Source: Halobacteriaceae archaeon Tc-Br11_E2g27 (lineage in GTDB: Archaea > Halobacteriota > Halobacteria > Halobacteriales > Haloarculaceae). From it: 6,974 nt of DNA. The position numbers and the translations under genes are program-made. Numbering within the stretch: the stretch's first letter is position 1; every line of letters begins with the position of its first letter. This document shows, piece by piece, positions 4,891 through 6,974 of this stretch. The stretch spans positions 1-6,974 of the forward strand of contig LKNH01000138.1 in NCBI GenBank assembly GCA_001564135.1. The letters are read 5' to 3'. The notes below the pieces were generated by a model, which saw nothing but the letters and a program-made list of their open reading frames with translations, made no database searches and was not told where the DNA came from.

Positions 4891-5661
4891 TTAATCCGAG
4901 AGAGGGTCATCATCCCAGGAGTTCCCCTCACTCTCGGCCGACTCCTCCTGCCCATCAAGTTCCTCAAAGTCGGGGACTTCTTCCTCGTCTGTAACCTCAG
5001 CATCGAGCGCTCCGACGCCCGTCTCGTCAACCTCGTCGGGCTCTGCCTGTTCAATCGGCGGTTCATCCGGTTCGGTGTCGGTCTCTTCCGTTGCTCCAAA
5101 CACAATTTCTTCGGCGGATTGCTCAGGCTGTGGAGACGCCTCCTTTGCAGGCTGTTCCTCATGCTCTTGGTCCTCGCTAGTTGGCTGGTCATTGCCTTCA
5201 CTGCTGCTGACTGCCTGCGCTGTGGCTTTTTCTCCGTCGGCTGAGCGACCACTGGCATCTGCTTCGTCGAAATCCGGTTCTAGCACTGCTTCTGCGGGAG
5301 ATTTTTTCAGTGTAACATCCCGCATAGTCACGCCTTCCAGGTCGTCGGAGAAATCCGTGACCGACACATCGACGGTTTCGACACCGTCGTTAATCCCTTT
5401 CGAGACGGCATCGGAGATGAGTTTGAACGTGATACTGAACGTCCCGACCAGCACCAGAGCGGCTCCAAGGCCGGCAACGAGCAACCCTCCACTCAGTGCC
5501 AGGATATCCGGGCTCTCCGCATCAAGCAGTGATTGGAGTTCAGGGCCAGCAAGAATCGCTCCAAGCGTTACGCCGCTTCCACCGAGTAGAAGCATGAGGA
5601 AAAAATAGCCGAACAGTGTGCCGCCATATTTGAGACTGGCTCCAAGACCTGTCGTTGACAT
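4891..5661 (-). CDS. Two-helix membrane protein with long acidic C-terminal tail, function unknown
   Basis: 256 residues; I do not recognise a named family. Two hydrophobic segments, about residues 12-38 (KYGGTLFGYFFLMLLLGGSG and on) and 52-79, form a small hairpin in the membrane. Residues 80-120 (ISDAVSKGINDGVETVDVSV and on) are a moderately polar, possibly folded segment. From about 126 to the end the chain is rich in Glu, Asp, Ser, Pro and Gln, and is probably disordered, as in many haloarchaeal cytoplasmic tails. No signal-peptide cleavage site or catalytic motif is seen. It lies between isopentenyl phosphate kinase (45-base gap) and RNase J. A TATA-like box 28-35 bases before the ATG suggests its own leaderless transcript. 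Its place in an ether-lipid cluster hints at a membrane-associated role, which is inference only. Confidence 0.8.
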   Translation of the reverse strand: MSTTGLGASLKYGGTLFGYFFLMLLLGGSGVTLGAILAGPELQSLLDAESPDILALSGGLLVAGLGAALVLVGTFSITFKLISDAVSKGINDGVETVDVSVTDFSDDLEGVTMRDVTLKKSPAEAVLEPDFDEADASGRSADGEKATAQAVSSSEGNDQPTSEDQEHEEQPAKEASPQPEQSAEEIVFGATEETDTEPDEPPIEQAEPDEVDETGVGALDAEVTDEEEVPDFEELDGQEESAESEGNSWDDDPLSD

Positions 5662-5686
5662 ACCGATGCGAAAGGTAACGACCCAC

Positions 5687-5697
5687 TAATAAATTTC
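5687..5697 (-). promoter_or_regulatory. TATA-like box of the membrane-protein gene
   Basis: The minus strand reads AAATTTATTAG at 5697-5687, about 26-36 bases before the ATG at 5661. This fits a haloarchaeal TATA box driving a leaderless transcript, and no Shine-Dalgarno sequence is present before the ATG. It suggests the gene can be transcribed independently of the kinase pair upstream. Confidence 0.5.
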
Positions 5698-5706
5698 GTC
5701 GCCCGG

Positions 5707-6459
5707 TCACCGAATCATCGTTCCTGCCTCACCGGAATCAAGAAACTTGGCAAGTTCATCCGGGTCGAAAATAGCTGCTGGCGTCGAAAGCGCAAGCAAC
5801 TCTTTGACTTTTGCGGCCATCCCGCCGGTCACGTCGGTACTTTCACTCTCTCCCAGCACGTCGGACACAGCCTCATATGTCGTTACTTCTTCGATAACTG
5901 CGCCCTCATCGTCAAGCACTCCGGGTACCGTCGAACAGAGGCCGACACGCGTTGCATCCAACAGCCTCGCGAGTTCGACAACCAACTCGTCACCGCTGAT
6001 GATGGTACTGCCGCTTCCTTCGTGTATCAATACATCCCCGTGCAAAACAGGAACGAACTCTTCCAGAAGCATCGCTTCGATGGCAAGCGAAGCAAGCGAG
6101 AAACTGGAATCCGTTCGGCGGGCAACCGAGAGTGGCCGAACCGGGAGTGCGGGAACCTCTGCCTCCTGTAACCGGTCGACGACCGCCTGATTGAGTTCAC
6201 CCATTGCACGGTGAATCTCGACAATTGCGCCGGCATCTGTCGTTCCATCAGTTGTTGAGACGCCGTGGCTGGCCGCGGCAGCGTGCCCAAAACTCCCGCC
6301 CCCATGGACGATAACAACGTTCCCCTCACAATGGTCCGCAATGGTCTCGGCAAGGCGGCCAAGCTGTTCTTCTGCAACGGTGTAGGGCTGGTCTTTATCG
6401 GTAATGACACTGCCTCCGAGTTTGAGGACGGTCACGTCCTCTGTTTGCTGGTCACTCAT
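5707..6459 (-). CDS. ipk: Isopentenyl phosphate kinase
   Basis: 250 residues, the normal size for this amino-acid-kinase-fold enzyme, which phosphorylates isopentenyl phosphate with ATP to give isopentenyl diphosphate, the last step of the archaeal alternative mevalonate pathway. Motifs: LKLGGSVIT at 12-20 (Lys14, Gly-rich phosphate loop), HGGGSFGH at 52-59 where His59 matches the substrate-binding catalytic histidine typical of the family (His60 in the Methanocaldococcus enzyme), HGDVL at 140-144, ISGDELV at 154-160, STVPGV at 176-181 and DVTGGMAAKV at 209-218. The His separates it from glutamate and UMP kinases. The ATG at 6459 is chosen over an upstream in-frame start at 6519 because GGAGG lies 9 bases before it and the longer form adds Arg-rich residues. 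Its start overlaps the last 8 bases of the mevalonate kinase gene, so the two are translationally coupled. Confidence 0.93.
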   Translation of the reverse strand: MSDQQTEDVTVLKLGGSVITDKDQPYTVAEEQLGRLAETIADHCEGNVVIVHGGGSFGHAAAASHGVSTTDGTTDAGAIVEIHRAMGELNQAVVDRLQEAEVPALPVRPLSVARRTDSSFSLASLAIEAMLLEEFVPVLHGDVLIHEGSGSTIISGDELVVELARLLDATRVGLCSTVPGVLDDEGAVIEEVTTYEAVSDVLGESESTDVTGGMAAKVKELLALSTPAAIFDPDELAKFLDSGEAGTMIR

Positions 6460-6974
6460 TGCCGTCGTCCTCCACCCGAACACCTGTCGTATCAAGTCCT
6501 GCTCGGAACGCGTCCTCACATCCCGGTGTATAGCCGAGTGCGGTCACACTCTCTGGCGTCGGGTCAAGCGCAACCATACAGCCGCCGCCACCCGCGCCAG
6601 TCAACTTCGCACCGAGCGCACCAGCATCTCTGGCGGCCCAGACCATCGCTTCTAGCGACCGTGCGGAAACTCCCAGCGCCGATAACAAGCCATGATTGAT
6701 GTTCATCAGACGGCCAACTTCCTCGATATCCCCCTCAGCAAGTAGTTGCTCCCCTTCACGAACGATATCACCGATTGCCTCGACAGTCGAAGCGGCAAAC
6801 TCGTATTCGTCTCTGAGCGCACGAACGCCGGAAACGAGCTGTCCCGTATCGCCTGCTCCGCCGTCATACCCTATCACGAACGGCAGGTCAGGCGTCTCAA
6901 TTTTGCGGCAATCGTCCCCCTCGACACGGACAGCCCCACCCATCGTCGAGCAGAACGTATCGGCTCGTGATGCC
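6452..6974 (-). CDS. mvk: Mevalonate kinase, C-terminal part
   Basis: The 5' part lies beyond the right edge; 173 residues are visible. The visible part opens ASRADTFCSTMGGAVRV, where Asp (codon at 6961-6959) matches the catalytic base of GHMP-family mevalonate kinases and the GG-containing strand follows. GAKLTGAGGGGCMVAL (starting near 6613) is the conserved C-terminal GHMP glycine loop. HGLLSALGVS, about 30 residues before it, is the usual helix lining the active site. The enzyme phosphorylates mevalonate in the cytosol, the committed step toward isoprenoid lipids. Its stop overlaps the isopentenyl phosphate kinase start in an ATGAGTGA arrangement. Phosphomevalonate decarboxylase, needed between the two kinases, is not in this window. 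The alternative call, another GHMP kinase such as homoserine kinase, is unlikely given the neighbour. Confidence 0.9.
   Translation of the reverse strand, partial: ASRADTFCSTMGGAVRVEGDDCRKIETPDLPFVIGYDGGAGDTGQLVSGVRALRDEYEFAASTVEAIGDIVREGEQLLAEGDIEEVGRLMNINHGLLSALGVSARSLEAMVWAARDAGALGAKLTGAGGGGCMVALDPTPESVTALGYTPGCEDAFRAGLDTTGVRVEDDGNE

Noticed and set aside
6460..6519. 20-residue N-terminal extension of isopentenyl phosphate kinase
   Set aside because: It overlaps the mevalonate kinase coding end by 60 more bases, is Arg-rich, and a GGAGG at good spacing supports the ATG at 6459.
1..6974. Defence system, CRISPR array, prophage or tRNA in the window
   Set aside because: No regularly spaced repeats, no phage or transposase motifs and no cloverleaf with a T-loop GGTTCAAATCC-type sequence were found. 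The genes form an ordinary lipid and RNA-metabolism block.

Overview
This is a haloarchaeal chromosome segment. The predicted proteins are strongly acidic, promoters look archaeal (T/A-rich boxes about 28 bases before ATG codons, suggesting leaderless mRNAs), and the gene set is that of archaeal ether-lipid synthesis. GC content, sampled by eye on a few lines, is moderate for the group (about 50-62 %), so I do not name a genus. Every gene I can support lies on the minus strand, so the window reads from right to left.

Layout in order of transcription: the C-terminal part of mevalonate kinase (6974-6452) overlaps the start of isopentenyl phosphate kinase (6459-5707). Next come an unrecognised two-helix membrane protein with a long acidic tail (5661-4891), a 243-base interval rich in inverted repeats (4890-4648), the beta-CASP nuclease RNase J (4647-3301), and a geranylgeranyl diphosphate synthase starting 4 bases after the RNase J stop (3296-2262). 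A 134-base gap holds a T-rich tract and a promoter. It is followed by an enoyl-CoA hydratase/isomerase family protein (2127-1336), a COG3199-type NAD kinase (1271-204) and the first codons of a PhoU/AbrB-type regulator (104-1).

Functionally, mevalonate kinase and isopentenyl phosphate kinase are the first and last kinases of the archaeal alternative mevalonate route to isopentenyl diphosphate. The diphosphate synthase then builds the C20 chain for archaeol lipids. RNase J sits inside this lipid cluster without an obvious metabolic link, and its spacing with the synthase gene implies one mRNA and coupled translation.

The least explained part is the interval before RNase J. By hand it folds into a row of hairpins, one with a consensus kink-turn (L7Ae-type) and one closing directly on the RNase J start codon. 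The same bases also hold a 52-codon open frame ending 5 bases before that start codon. A structured leader or small RNA and a small coupled gene are competing explanations. I saw no tRNA, rRNA, CRISPR array, insertion sequence or sign of recent transfer.
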